This document shows positions 40,552 through 48,625 of a stretch of 64,000 nt of DNA, in pieces. The DNA is from JACVRW01 sp963826165 (GTDB lineage Bacteria > Actinomycetota > Thermoleophilia > Solirubrobacterales > Thermoleophilaceae): NCBI GenBank assembly GCA_963826165.1, contig CAWGWC010000007.1, positions 558,001 through 622,000 of the forward strand. The letters run 5' to 3'. The notes below the pieces were generated by a model. It had not been told where the DNA came from. It saw nothing but the letters and a program-made list of their open reading frames with translations, and ran no database searches. How positions within the stretch are numbered: position 1 is the first letter of the stretch; every line of letters starts with the position of its first letter. The position numbers and the translations under genes were made by a program.

Positions 40552-41261
40552 GAGGCTGAGCTGCGCGCGGCGCGCTGGCGGCGCAGCTCGCCCACCAGCG
40601 CCTTCTGGTGGAGCGCCGCGATGAGCTCGTTGAGCGGCTCGAGACCGGCGGAGATCAGGTCGGTGGCCCTCTCGGGCTCGAGCTCTCCGGCCAGCCGGTC
40701 CATCAGCACCTGGACCTCCTCCTTGACCAGTTCCTCCAGCGCCCGCTTGTAGCGCAGCGTGTCGTAGACGGTGAAGCCGATGCGCTCGTCGTAGCCGCCG
40801 GCCCGGAAGCGGCTGATCGCCTCCACGATCTCCACGTCGCGTGGCCCGTAGCCCCGTGAGTTCGGGGTGATGACCTCGAGCTCGCTCAGCCGCTCGAGCA
40901 CCTCCTGCGGTATCTCGTAGCGACGCCGCAGCTCGGCCGCGGACACGCGCGCCTGCTCCCCGGCCAGCGCCCGGTCGAGGATGCGGTCCTCGAGCTCGAC
41001 CAACGCACGGGCTCGCTCGGGATCGTCGTCGAGCATCGACTTGATCACCTTGAGCGGCATGAAGCGCTCTTCCTGGAGCTGCTTGATCAGCTTGATGCGC
41101 TCGACGTAGTCGGTGGGGTACCAGGCCATGTTGCGCGACGTCTTGATCACGTCGGAGCCGCCACCCAGAAGCCCTTCACGGAGGTAGTGCTTGATGGTGC
41201 CGGCGCTCACCCCGCTCGCCTCCGAGAGCTCCTTCATCTTCAGCAGACCGTTCTGGCTCAC
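40545..41261 (-). CDS. MerR-family transcriptional regulator
   Basis: 238 aa. The N-terminal winged helix reads LLKMKELSEASGVSAGTIKH and YLREGLLGG, typical MerR (helix-turn-helix plus wing) without the metal-binding cysteines of MerR/CueR. The long C-terminal region is helical and has EYxxK-like heptads, so it probably binds an organic ligand. GTG 41261 overlaps the CoA-transferase stop (GTGA), placing it as the last gene of the acyl-CoA operon. It is a candidate controller of that operon. Confidence 0.85.
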   Translation of the reverse strand: MSQNGLLKMKELSEASGVSAGTIKHYLREGLLGGGSDVIKTSRNMAWYPTDYVERIKLIKQLQEERFMPLKVIKSMLDDDPERARALVELEDRILDRALAGEQARVSAAELRRRYEIPQEVLERLSELEVITPNSRGYGPRDVEIVEAISRFRAGGYDERIGFTVYDTLRYKRALEELVKEEVQVLMDRLAGELEPERATDLISAGLEPLNELIAALHQKALVGELRRQRAARSSASQ

Positions 41262-42442
41262 GCCACCACCCCGTCCTGCTCCAGCGCATCGATCTCGTGG
41301 CCGGCCAGACCGAGCCCCCCGAGCACCTCCCGCGTGTGCTCCCCGAGGGCGGGGCCGGGCCCGGCGGGCGCACCGGGCGTGCGCGACAGCTTGACCGGCA
41401 CACCGAGAAGGCGCACTTCGCCGGCGCCCGGCTGCTCGATCTCCACCACCATCTCCCGGGCGCGCACCAGCTCGGAGTCGAGCGTCTCGCCGAGGTCGAG
41501 CACGGGCTCGAGGCAGCAGTCGTGCTGCTCGGCGAACTCGTGCCACTGGGCGCGCGTGCGCTCCAGGAAGATCGCCTCCACCTCGGAGTGGGCGTCGGAC
41601 CCTGGCCGCTCGAACTGCCGCTCGATCAGATCCTCGCGGCCCACCCCTCGACACCAGGCCTGCCAGAATTTGGGCTCGAGCGCGCCCAGCGTGATCCAGC
41701 CGTCGGCGCACTCATACGGGCGATAGCAGATGAGCCTGCCGCTCAGCTCGTTGTCACCGCGCTGTGGCACCTGGCCGTCGCACAGGTACTTGGCCGCCAC
41801 CATGGCCAGCCACGAGAGCGAACCGTCGAACATCGACACGTCCACCAGCTGGCCCTCGCCCGACCCTTCGCGCTCCCGCAGCGCCGCCAGGATCCCGAAG
41901 GCCGCCATCAGCGCGCCCCCGCCGAGGTCCGCGATCTGGCCGGCGGACTGCACCGGCGGGCCGCCGGCGTCGCCGGTCAGGCCCAGCAGGCCGTTGAGGC
42001 CCAGATAGTTCATGTCGTGGCCGGATCTCGCTGTGTACGGACCGTCGCGGCCGTAGCCCGAGATGGCGCAGTAGACGAGACCCGGGTTCTCCTCGCGCAG
42101 GCGCTCGTAGCCCACCCCCAGCCGCTCCATCACGCCCGGGCGAAAGGACTCGAGCAGCACGTCGTGCTCGGCCACCAGCCGCAGCAGCAGCTCGCGCCCG
42201 CGCTCCTCCTTGAGGTTGATCCGTACCGAGCGCTTGCCGCGGTTGAGCGACAGGAACAGCGCCGACTTGGCCGAGTCGTCGGCGCCCTCGTGGTAGGGCG
42301 GCGACCAGCGCACGTAGTCGCCCATCCCGGTGTCCTCGACCTTGAGCACCTCGGCCCCGAAGTCCGCCAACAGGAGCGAGCAGAACCCACCCGGCAGCAG
42401 CCGGGAGAGGTCGAGCACCCGGATGCCGCTGAGCGCGCTCAC
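41258..42442 (-). CDS. CaiB/BaiF-family type III CoA-transferase
   Basis: 394 aa. Family features: the N-terminal LSGIRVLDLSRLLPGGFCSL, EVLKVEDTGMGDYVRWSPPY, LSLNRGKRSVRINLKEERGR, the catalytic aspartate in SAGQIADLGGGALMAAFGIL, and the C-terminal LGEHTREVLGGLG. It moves CoA between a donor acyl-CoA and a carboxylic acid, or acts as an alpha-methylacyl-CoA racemase. The context beside BKACE and a carboxyltransferase favours CoA transfer or racemisation in a branched or beta-keto acid pathway. It is translationally coupled to MerR (GTGA) and BKACE (ATGA). Confidence 0.9.
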   Translation of the reverse strand: MSALSGIRVLDLSRLLPGGFCSLLLADFGAEVLKVEDTGMGDYVRWSPPYHEGADDSAKSALFLSLNRGKRSVRINLKEERGRELLLRLVAEHDVLLESFRPGVMERLGVGYERLREENPGLVYCAISGYGRDGPYTARSGHDMNYLGLNGLLGLTGDAGGPPVQSAGQIADLGGGALMAAFGILAALREREGSGEGQLVDVSMFDGSLSWLAMVAAKYLCDGQVPQRGDNELSGRLICYRPYECADGWITLGALEPKFWQAWCRGVGREDLIERQFERPGSDAHSEVEAIFLERTRAQWHEFAEQHDCCLEPVLDLGETLDSELVRAREMVVEIEQPGAGEVRLLGVPVKLSRTPGAPAGPGPALGEHTREVLGGLGLAGHEIDALEQDGVVA

Positions 42443-43329
42443 GTGGTCGGCTGGCGCGCCGGCGCGGCCAGCAGCTCACGCGCCTCCGCCACCGTCGCCG
42501 CGCGCCGGCCCGTGTCCTCCACCATGCGCCGGGCACGCGCGATCAGCTCTCCGTTGGAGCGCGCCATCTCGCCGTCGGGGAGGTAGAAGTTGTCCTCCAC
42601 GCCCACGCGCACGTTGCCGCCCAGCGCGGCCGCCGCGGCCACGAGGCGCCACTGGTCGCGACTGATCCCGATCACGCCCCAGTTGTTGGGGCCCTCGGGC
42701 CCGCCCGGAATCTGGTCCGCCATGTGAGCGAGGTTGCGCGGGTTGGGGCGCACCCCGCCGGTCACCCCCATCACGCATGAGACCTGCAGCGGCTCGGACA
42801 GCAGCCCCATGTCGATCAGCGGGTCGAGGTTGGCCACGTGCCCGGTGTCGAAGCACTCGTGCTCGGGCCGGATGCCGAGCTCGTTCATGACACCCAGGAA
42901 CTCGATGATCGTGTCGAACGAGTTCTCGAACACCGTCTTGAAGACGAAGTCCTTGCGGCTCTTCGAGTACTTCGCGTAGTTCATCGAGCTCATGTTCAGA
43001 GCGGCCACGTCCGGACGCAGCTCCCGCAGATAGGCGACCCGCTTCTCGACCGGAACGCCGATGGCGCCGGTGGAGTAGTTGACGATCACGTCCTCCACCG
43101 CGCCGCGGATGGCGTCGGTGATCGCCCGGAAGTCGTCGATCTCGTAGCTCGGCACGCCCTCGGGAGTGCGAGCGTGGATATGGATCATCGAGCAGCCCTC
43201 GTCCACGGCCCGGCGCGCCTCCTCGGCGTACTCCTCCGGGGTGTACGGGATCGCCGGGCACTGCTCGCGGTTGGCCACCGCGCCCGAGATCGAGCACGTG
43301 ATCACGCAGGGATCGGAGAAGCGGCTCAT
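42439..43329 (-). CDS. Beta-keto acid cleavage enzyme (BKACE, DUF849)
   Basis: 296 aa. The zinc-binding H-x-H is in CSMIHIHARTPEGVPS, with VIVNYSTGAIG and GHVANLDPLIDMGL as later landmarks of the BKACE fold (3-keto-5-aminohexanoate cleavage enzyme family). The reaction is condensation of a beta-keto acid with acetyl-CoA to give acetoacetate and a shorter acyl-CoA. It sits tightly between a YdeI-like gene and a CoA-transferase (overlaps at both ends), which is a coherent catabolic set. The physiological keto acid is unknown. Confidence 0.9.
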   Translation of the reverse strand: MSRFSDPCVITCSISGAVANREQCPAIPYTPEEYAEEARRAVDEGCSMIHIHARTPEGVPSYEIDDFRAITDAIRGAVEDVIVNYSTGAIGVPVEKRVAYLRELRPDVAALNMSSMNYAKYSKSRKDFVFKTVFENSFDTIIEFLGVMNELGIRPEHECFDTGHVANLDPLIDMGLLSEPLQVSCVMGVTGGVRPNPRNLAHMADQIPGGPEGPNNWGVIGISRDQWRLVAAAAALGGNVRVGVEDNFYLPDGEMARSNGELIARARRMVEDTGRRAATVAEARELLAAPARQPTT

Positions 43330-43916
43330 CAGCGTCTCAACGGCTTGATGTCGATTCCGGCCGCGCAGTCCTCGATCAGCTGGGTGAGGCGACGCTCGCG
43401 CGTCTCCTCGCGCTTGGCGCTCGTGACCCAGTGGCTCGCCGTTCGGCGGTACCAGGGCGGCCGGGCGTCCCAGTACTCGGCAGCCGCGGCGTTCGCGCGC
43501 AGACGCTCCTCGTACTCCGCCGAGAGCCGGGCGTCCTGACCCTCCTCGAACGAGTACACGCCGGTCCTGGCGTCGGTGCGAGCCTCGAAAGCGCGCCGGC
43601 CGGCCTCGGCGACGAGGCCCTCGGCCTCCAGCCGCGCCATCTTCTCCACGTTGACCTTGCTCCAGTTGCTGCCGGGCCGGCGCGGGGTGAACCGCTGGAC
43701 GTGGCGCTCGTCGTCGATGCGCCGCATCACCCCGTCGATCCAGCCGAAGCAGAGCGCCTGGTCCACGGCCTGCGACCACGTCATCGTCTGCTTGCCCGTG
43801 TGCTTCTTGTACATCCCGACCAGCACCTCGTCCTCCGACTCGTGGTGCGCCTCGAGCCAGTCGTAGAACTCGCGGGGCCCGTCGAAGAAGATCGCCTCGG
43901 ACTCGAGCAGCTTCAC
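43329..43916 (-). CDS. YdeI/OmpD-associated-like (bacteriocin-protection family) protein
   Basis: 195 aa. FFDGPREFYDWLEAHHESED, WSQAVDQALCFGWIDGVMRR and FTPRRPGSNWSKVNVEKMAR are the characteristic blocks of the YdeI/OmpD family. Function is poorly known; members have been linked to envelope stress or bacteriocin resistance. The GTG start follows the carboxyltransferase stop by 2 bp. Its position inside an acyl-CoA operon is odd and may be historical. Confidence 0.8.
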   Translation of the reverse strand: MKLLESEAIFFDGPREFYDWLEAHHESEDEVLVGMYKKHTGKQTMTWSQAVDQALCFGWIDGVMRRIDDERHVQRFTPRRPGSNWSKVNVEKMARLEAEGLVAEAGRRAFEARTDARTGVYSFEEGQDARLSAEYEERLRANAAAAEYWDARPPWYRRTASHWVTSAKREETRERRLTQLIEDCAAGIDIKPLRR

Positions 43917-43918
43917 GC

Positions 43919-45514
43919 TCAGACCGGCATCACCCCGTGCTTCTTCCAGGGCCGCTCCACGCGTTTGGTCGCCGCCATCTCCAGGGCGCGGATCACCGTG
44001 GGCCGCGTCTCGCGCGGGTCGATCACGTCGTCGATCATCGCGTTGCCGGCGGCGATATAGGGATCGATCGTCTTGCGAATGCCTTCGATCATCTCCGCCC
44101 GCGTGGCGTCCGGATCCTCGCTGGCCTCGATCTGCTTGCGAAAGATGATGTTCACCGCGCCCTCCGGCCCCATCACCGAGATCTCGGCCGAGGGCCAGGC
44201 CACGATCAGGTCCGGCTCGTAGGCCTTGCCGCACATCACGTAGTAGCCCGCGCCGTAGGCCTTGCGCACCACCACGGTGACCTTCGGGACGGTGGCGCGC
44301 GACACCGCGTAGAGCATCTTGGCCCCGTGGCGGATGATGCCCGCCTGCTCGACCTTGGTGCCGACCATGAAGCCCGGAACGTCCATCAGGAACAGCAGCG
44401 GTATCCCGTAGGCGTCACACAGGTTGATGAAGCGAGCCGCCTTGTCGGCGGAGTCGTTCTCGAGGATGCCCCCCAGGTGCTTGGGCTGGTTGGCCACGAT
44501 GCCCACCGGGCGGCCGCCCATGCGGGCGAGGCAGGTGATGATCGTGCGGGCGAAGCGCGGCTTGAGATCGAACCACTCGCCGTCATCGGTGATGCGACGG
44601 ATCAGCTCGTACATGTCGTAGGGGTGGCGCGGGGAGTCGGGCAGGATGTCGAGCAGGTCCTCGTCCATTCGCTCCACCGGGTCGGCGCTCTCGCGCAACG
44701 GAGGTGGCTGCGCGCTGTTGGAGGGCATGAACGACAGGTACGAGCGCACCGCGTCGATGCAGTCCTCGTCCGAGGCGACCTCGAGATCGCCCACGCCCGA
44801 CACCCGGGTATGGATCCGCGAGCCGCCTAGCTCTTCCTGGGTTACGTCCTCCCCGGTGACCGCCTTGGTGAGATGAGGGCCGGCCAGCGCCATGCTGCCG
44901 CGGCCCTTGACCATGGGCACGAAGTCGGCCAGCCCCGGGATGTAGGCGGTGCCCGCCGCGCACGGGCCCATGAGGGCGGCGACCTGGGGCACCACGCCGC
45001 TCATCACGACCTCCTCGCGGAAGAGATGGCCGGAGCCGGCGAACAGCGAGCCCGAGGCTTCCTGAATGCGCGCGCCGGCTGAGTCGAGCAGCCAGATCAG
45101 CGGGATCCGCTTCGAGAGCGCCAGCTCCCGCAGGCGCGTGACCTTCAGCTCACCGGTCATCCCCATGGAGCCGGCCATGACGGTGAAGTCGTAGGCCGCC
45201 ACGGCCACCAGGCGGCCGTCGACCTTGCCGTACCCCGTGATCACGCCGTCGGCCGGGGCCTCGCGGCCCTCCATCGCGCGCTGCGAGAAGTGCGGGCGCC
45301 CGTGGAGCCCGAGCTCGGTGAACGTGCCATCGTCGATCAGCAGGGCGAGCCGCTCGCGCGCGGTCAGCTTGTCGCGCTCGTGCTGCTGGGCGATCTTCTC
45401 CTCGCCGCCGCCGAGGCGAGCCCGCTCGCGGCGCTCGCGCAGGTCGTCCACGAGCGAGCGGAGCGAGGGTCGGGCGATGAGGGTGTCTGCGGCTGCGCGT
45501 TCGGTGGTCGCCAT
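43919..45514 (-). CDS. Acyl-CoA carboxylase carboxyltransferase (beta) subunit
   Basis: 531 aa. Carboxyltransferase N-half: ADGVITGYGKVDGRLVAVAA, TVMAGSMGMTGELKVTRLRE and LLDSAGARIQEASGSLFAGS. C-half: RPVGIVANQPKHLGGILEND, LLFLMDVPGFMVGTKVEQAG, SAEISVMGPEGAVNII and FRKQIEASEDP. This is the propionyl-/methylcrotonyl-type subunit that moves carboxylate from biotin to an acyl-CoA. No biotin carboxylase/BCCP (alpha subunit) is encoded next to it, so its partner must come from elsewhere. It is the first gene of the leftward operon, and the region just upstream holds a 20-bp inverted repeat. Confidence 0.93.
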   Translation of the reverse strand: MATTERAAADTLIARPSLRSLVDDLRERRERARLGGGEEKIAQQHERDKLTARERLALLIDDGTFTELGLHGRPHFSQRAMEGREAPADGVITGYGKVDGRLVAVAAYDFTVMAGSMGMTGELKVTRLRELALSKRIPLIWLLDSAGARIQEASGSLFAGSGHLFREEVVMSGVVPQVAALMGPCAAGTAYIPGLADFVPMVKGRGSMALAGPHLTKAVTGEDVTQEELGGSRIHTRVSGVGDLEVASDEDCIDAVRSYLSFMPSNSAQPPPLRESADPVERMDEDLLDILPDSPRHPYDMYELIRRITDDGEWFDLKPRFARTIITCLARMGGRPVGIVANQPKHLGGILENDSADKAARFINLCDAYGIPLLFLMDVPGFMVGTKVEQAGIIRHGAKMLYAVSRATVPKVTVVVRKAYGAGYYVMCGKAYEPDLIVAWPSAEISVMGPEGAVNIIFRKQIEASEDPDATRAEMIEGIRKTIDPYIAAGNAMIDDVIDPRETRPTVIRALEMAATKRVERPWKKHGVMPV

Positions 45515-45523
45515 GCGAGGTAC

Positions 45524-45549
45524 GAAGTAGAAAGCTCTACTTCCTACTT
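45524..45549. promoter_or_regulatory. Operator-like inverted repeat (site 1)
   Basis: GAAGTAGA-AAGC-TCTACTTC (45524-45543) is a perfect 8-bp inverted repeat. Reading the minus strand from 45549, AAGTAGGAAGT is followed after 9 nt by TACTT (down to 45525). It lies 11-35 bp before the carboxyltransferase ATG and also overlaps the end of the arginase-like gene. The same arrangement recurs at 50063-50087. Confidence 0.6.
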
Positions 45550-46382
45550 CTACTGATCGGCGGCGAGGTGGTCAAGCAGCGGCTTGAGCACGTGCATGGC
45601 CGTGGCGACGGCCTCGGCCCTCTCCTGCTCGGCTCATCGGGGAGCTCGATCGCCGTGACCTCCACGCCCACCAGCTCGCAGTCCTCGAGCACCGACTCGA
45701 GCAGATCCAGGAGGCGGTCGGGACGAAGGCCTCCGGGAGCCGGCACGGCGGCCGGGAACTGCTCCGGGTCGATCACGTCGAGATCGAGATGGATGAACAC
45801 CGGCGCCGAGCTGAGGGCGTTCTTGACCGCCACGAGCGTCTCGATCGTGCTCGCGCCGATCACCGTGGCCGGCCCGCCCTCGAGCAGCTCGCGCTCGGCG
45901 GGATCGAGGTCGCGGATCCCGGCCAGCACCACCTGCTCGGGCGGCACGGTGTCCCCGAGGCCGGCGTCCCACACGCCGCAGGCGCCCGCCAGACACATGC
46001 CGCCGAGATAGCCGCTGCCCGTGGTGTCCGGAGTGTTGTAGTCGCCGTGGGCGTCGAGCCACAGCACCCGCGCCTCCGGGCGGTTGCGCAGCGCCGCGGG
46101 CAGGGTCGTGAGCGCCACCGAGCAGTCGGCCGCCAGCATCACCGGCGTGTTGCCGCCGGTGAGGGCGTCGTCGATCTGACCGCCCGCCTCGAGCAGGCAG
46201 CCCCGGGATTCGCGCAGGTCGTCCTCGAACCGGGTTTCCCTCACGTCGGCCCCGTTGCCGATCGAGCGGGGCTCCACGCCGAGCGCCTCGCCCACGAGCG
46301 GAGCGAGCGCCTCCACGCCTCCCGGCGCTCCCGGAAAGCGGTCGGCCGTCCGGCAGCGCATGGCTATCAGCGAAGCGCCCAA
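45550..46382 (-). pseudogene. Arginase/agmatinase-family protein with a C-terminal frameshift
   Basis: About 277 aa if repaired. Metal-site motifs: MLAADCSVALTTL (a Cys where most arginases have His), VLWLDAHGDYNTPDTTGSGY, IHLDLDVIDPEQFPAAV and a GVEVTAIELPDE segment that would normally continue to the C-terminal helix. Around 45624-45640 the frame is lost: the ancestral frame reads EQERAEAVATAMHVLKPLLD and HLAADQ, stopping at 45550. The unshifted frame gives an Arg/Pro/Ser tail. A single missing base explains this. It lies 4 bp after the enoyl-CoA hydratase stop. Confidence 0.7.
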
Positions 46383-46386
46383 CGGA

Positions 46387-47172
46387 TCAGCGCCCGGTCC
46401 ATTCGGGCTCGCGCTTCTCGAAGAAGGCTCGCACGCCCTCCTGGATGTCGTCGGTGGTGAAGGCGAGCGAGAGCTGTGAGCGCAGGTGGTCGAGGGCGTC
46501 CTCGAAGGGCATGTCCATCTGCCGGTACATGGCGTCCTTGCCCAGCTTCATCAGTACCGGTGACTTGCCCGCCAGCTTGACCGCCCACTCGTCCACGGCG
46601 GCGTCGAAGTCCTCGGCCGCAACCACCCGGTTGACGATGCCAGCCTCGCGCGCCTCCTCCGCCGAGATTCGCTCTCCCAGCAGCAGCAGCTCGTTGGTCT
46701 TCTTGCGCGGAACGTTGCGGTAGATCAGCGCCATGATCATGAAGGGGAACACCCCCACGTTGATCTCGGGCGTGCCGAAAGTCGCTCCCTCGCGGGCCAC
46801 GATCAGGTCGCAGGCCAGGGCCACGCCGAGGGCCCCGGCCAGCACGTGGCCGTTGGCCGCGCAGATGGTGGGCTTCCCGAGCTGCATGATCGTCTCGAAC
46901 AAGCGGGGGAAGCGCTCGGTGCCGAAGTGCTTGTGCACGAGTGGCACCTCGGCGGCGAACTGGTCGAGGCTGCCGCCGGCGGAGAAGACCTTGTCGTGGG
47001 TCGAGGCCAGCACCACGCAACGCACGCTCTCGTCGTCGCGCGCCGCCTCGAAGGCCGCGATCAGATCTGAGAGCAGCTGGTTCGACAGGGCATTGCGGGT
47101 GTCCGGCTGGTCGAGGGCGATCGTGGCCACGCCGTCGTCGCGCGGCTCGTACCGGATGGTCTCGTAGGCCAC
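46387..47172 (-). CDS. Enoyl-CoA hydratase/isomerase family protein
   Basis: 261 aa. Crotonase-fold landmarks: CVVLASTHDKVFSAGGSLDQ (oxyanion loop), NGHVLAGALGVALACDLIVA and FGTPEINVGVFPFMIM with one catalytic glutamate. The second usual glutamate (in the GGCEL-like position) is replaced by Gly-Val, so it may be an isomerase, dehalogenase or hydratase variant. The C-terminus (FFEKREPEWTGR) is standard. It starts at GTG 47172 and is followed at once by the arginase-like gene. Confidence 0.88.
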   Translation of the reverse strand: MAYETIRYEPRDDGVATIALDQPDTRNALSNQLLSDLIAAFEAARDDESVRCVVLASTHDKVFSAGGSLDQFAAEVPLVHKHFGTERFPRLFETIMQLGKPTICAANGHVLAGALGVALACDLIVAREGATFGTPEINVGVFPFMIMALIYRNVPRKKTNELLLLGERISAEEAREAGIVNRVVAAEDFDAAVDEWAVKLAGKSPVLMKLGKDAMYRQMDMPFEDALDHLRSQLSLAFTTDDIQEGVRAFFEKREPEWTGR

Positions 47173-47233
47173 GCGCCGAGTTCTACTACGCGGCTGAGCG
47201 CCGCAGGCTTGCCCCTGCGCCGCCGGCCGGGTA

Positions 47234-47261
47234 CGGTCGTGAGCGACCGGTCTCTAGGAGG
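47234..47261 (+). promoter_or_regulatory. uspA leader hairpin and strong Shine-Dalgarno
   Basis: CGGTCG-TGAG-CGACCG (47234-47249) forms a 6-bp stem just ahead of AGGAGG (47256-47261), itself 6 nt before the ATG. It is one of the few perfect ribosome-binding sites in the window. Confidence 0.5.
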
Positions 47262-47267
47262 GCACCG

Positions 47268-47699
47268 ATGTACAACACCATCGTCGTGGGCACGGACGGG
47301 TCGGGCACGGCCGCGATCGCCGTGGAGCGTGCGAGCGAGATCGCGCGCCTGACCGGCGCCCGGCTGCACGTGGTGAGCTCGTATCACCCGTCCCGTCCGC
47401 AGCTCGCCGGCCGCGCTCCAGCCGGGGAGTTCAACATCCCTCCGGACTTCCAGGCCGACGCCGTGCTGGGGGACGCCACGACCCGGCTGCGGGCAGAGGG
47501 CCTCGAGATAGAAGAGCACGCTCCGAAAGGTGATCCGGCCGATGCCCTCATCGACATCGCCCGCAGCGAGGCGGCGGACCTGATCGTGCTCGGCAGCCTG
47601 GGGATGCAGGGTGCGCGGCGGGTGCTGGGCAGCGTGGGCAACAAGGTGTCCCACAACGCGCCCTGCGACCTACTGATCGTGCAGACGACCCGGACCTGA
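47268..47699 (+). CDS. Universal stress protein (UspA family)
   Basis: 143 aa. The opening YNTIVVGTDGSGTAAIAVER and the ATP-binding GSLGMQGARRVLGSVGNKVSHNAPCDLL-type C-terminus (its G-x2-G-x9-G-S/T pattern is present) identify a typical ATP-binding UspA. It has the best Shine-Dalgarno in the region. Stress-responsive expression is usual for the family. The end overlaps the ATL-like gene on the other strand by 30 bp. Confidence 0.9.
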   Translation: MYNTIVVGTDGSGTAAIAVERASEIARLTGARLHVVSSYHPSRPQLAGRAPAGEFNIPPDFQADAVLGDATTRLRAEGLEIEEHAPKGDPADALIDIARSEAADLIVLGSLGMQGARRVLGSVGNKVSHNAPCDLLIVQTTRT

Positions 47700-47972
47700 C
47701 GTCGGCGGCATCCAGGCGGCGTTCATGTCCACTCGCTCACCCCGAAAGGGCACGCCCTCGCGCTCGAGCAGCCGTCGCTGACGCTCCCCCTTGGCCAGCG
47801 TGCCGTCGGCGCGCACCACCCGCTGCCACGGAACGCCGGGGTCGTGGCAGGCGGCCAGCACCGTGCCGGCAAAGCGCGGCGCGCCGGGCGACAGGTCGCC
47901 GTAGGTGGTGACGAAACCTTCGGGAATCGAGCGCGCCCGCTCGAGCACCACGCCCGCGCGAGCCTCGTTCAA
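47670..47972 (-). CDS. Alkyltransferase-like protein (MGMT family, no active Cys)
   Basis: 100 aa, the DNA-binding domain of the methylguanine methyltransferase family. The segment FAGTVLAACHDPGVPWQRVV has Trp in place of the acceptor cysteine of the PCHR motif, as in ATL proteins that flag alkylated bases for nucleotide-excision repair rather than repair them directly. GFVTTYGDLSPGAPRFA is the recognition-helix region. The ATG overlaps the stop of the upstream SDR (ATGA), so the two are coupled. Confidence 0.85.
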   Translation of the reverse strand: MNEARAGVVLERARSIPEGFVTTYGDLSPGAPRFAGTVLAACHDPGVPWQRVVRADGTLAKGERQRRLLEREGVPFRGERVDMNAAWMPPTSGPGRLHDQ

Positions 47973-48613
47973 GGCGAAAGTCCGGCCACCGCTTCTTCGA
48001 TCGGCGTATCACCCTCGAGCAGGTCGAAGCTGACCCCGATCGTGTTGGGTGAGTCGAGCACGGCAACGAGCGTGGCAGCCACGTCGTCGCGCGTGACCGA
48101 GCCGGAGCCGATGTCGTTGCCGGCGCGGACGCGGCCGGTGGCGGGATCGTCGGTCAGGCCACCCGGGCGGACGACCGTCCAGTCGAGCTCGCTGCGGCGC
48201 AGCGCCTCGTCGGCCTCGCCCTTGGCCTCGAAGTAGGGACGCATCGCCTCCGAGCTGGTCTCCACGCGGTCGGCGCCGAGGGCGCTGACGATCACGTAGC
48301 GCTTGATCCCCAGCTTCTCCGCGGCCGCGATGAGCTTGAGCGCCGCGCCCAGGTCCACGGTCTTCTTGCGCGCCACTCCGCTCCCCGGCCCGGCGCCCGC
48401 AGCGAAGACCACGGCGTCGGCTCCCTCCACCCAGGGGTCGAGGTCCGTCTCGACCTCCATGTCGCAGATCACCGGCTCGGCACCCGCAGCCTCGAGGTCC
48501 GCCGCGTGCTCGGGGTTGCGGATCAGTCCGCGCGCCCGATCACCGCGCTCGGCCAGCAGGCGCAGCAGCCTCAGCCCGATCTGCCCGTGTCCTCCTGCCA
48601 CCACCACGTCCAT
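47969..48613 (-). CDS. NAD(P)H-binding atypical SDR
   Basis: 214 aa. The cofactor motif is MDVVVAGGHGQIGLRLLRLL. LGIKRYVIVSALGADRVE and YFEAKGEADEALRRSELDWT with VVRPGGLTDDPATG are the typical atypical-SDR (NmrA/YtfG-like) segments. Members are NADP sensors or oxidoreductases of unknown substrate. It is translationally coupled to the ATL gene. Confidence 0.85.
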   Translation of the reverse strand: MDVVVAGGHGQIGLRLLRLLAERGDRARGLIRNPEHAADLEAAGAEPVICDMEVETDLDPWVEGADAVVFAAGAGPGSGVARKKTVDLGAALKLIAAAEKLGIKRYVIVSALGADRVETSSEAMRPYFEAKGEADEALRRSELDWTVVRPGGLTDDPATGRVRAGNDIGSGSVTRDDVAATLVAVLDSPNTIGVSFDLLEGDTPIEEAVAGLSP

Positions 48614-48625
48614 GCGCCGCTCAGC

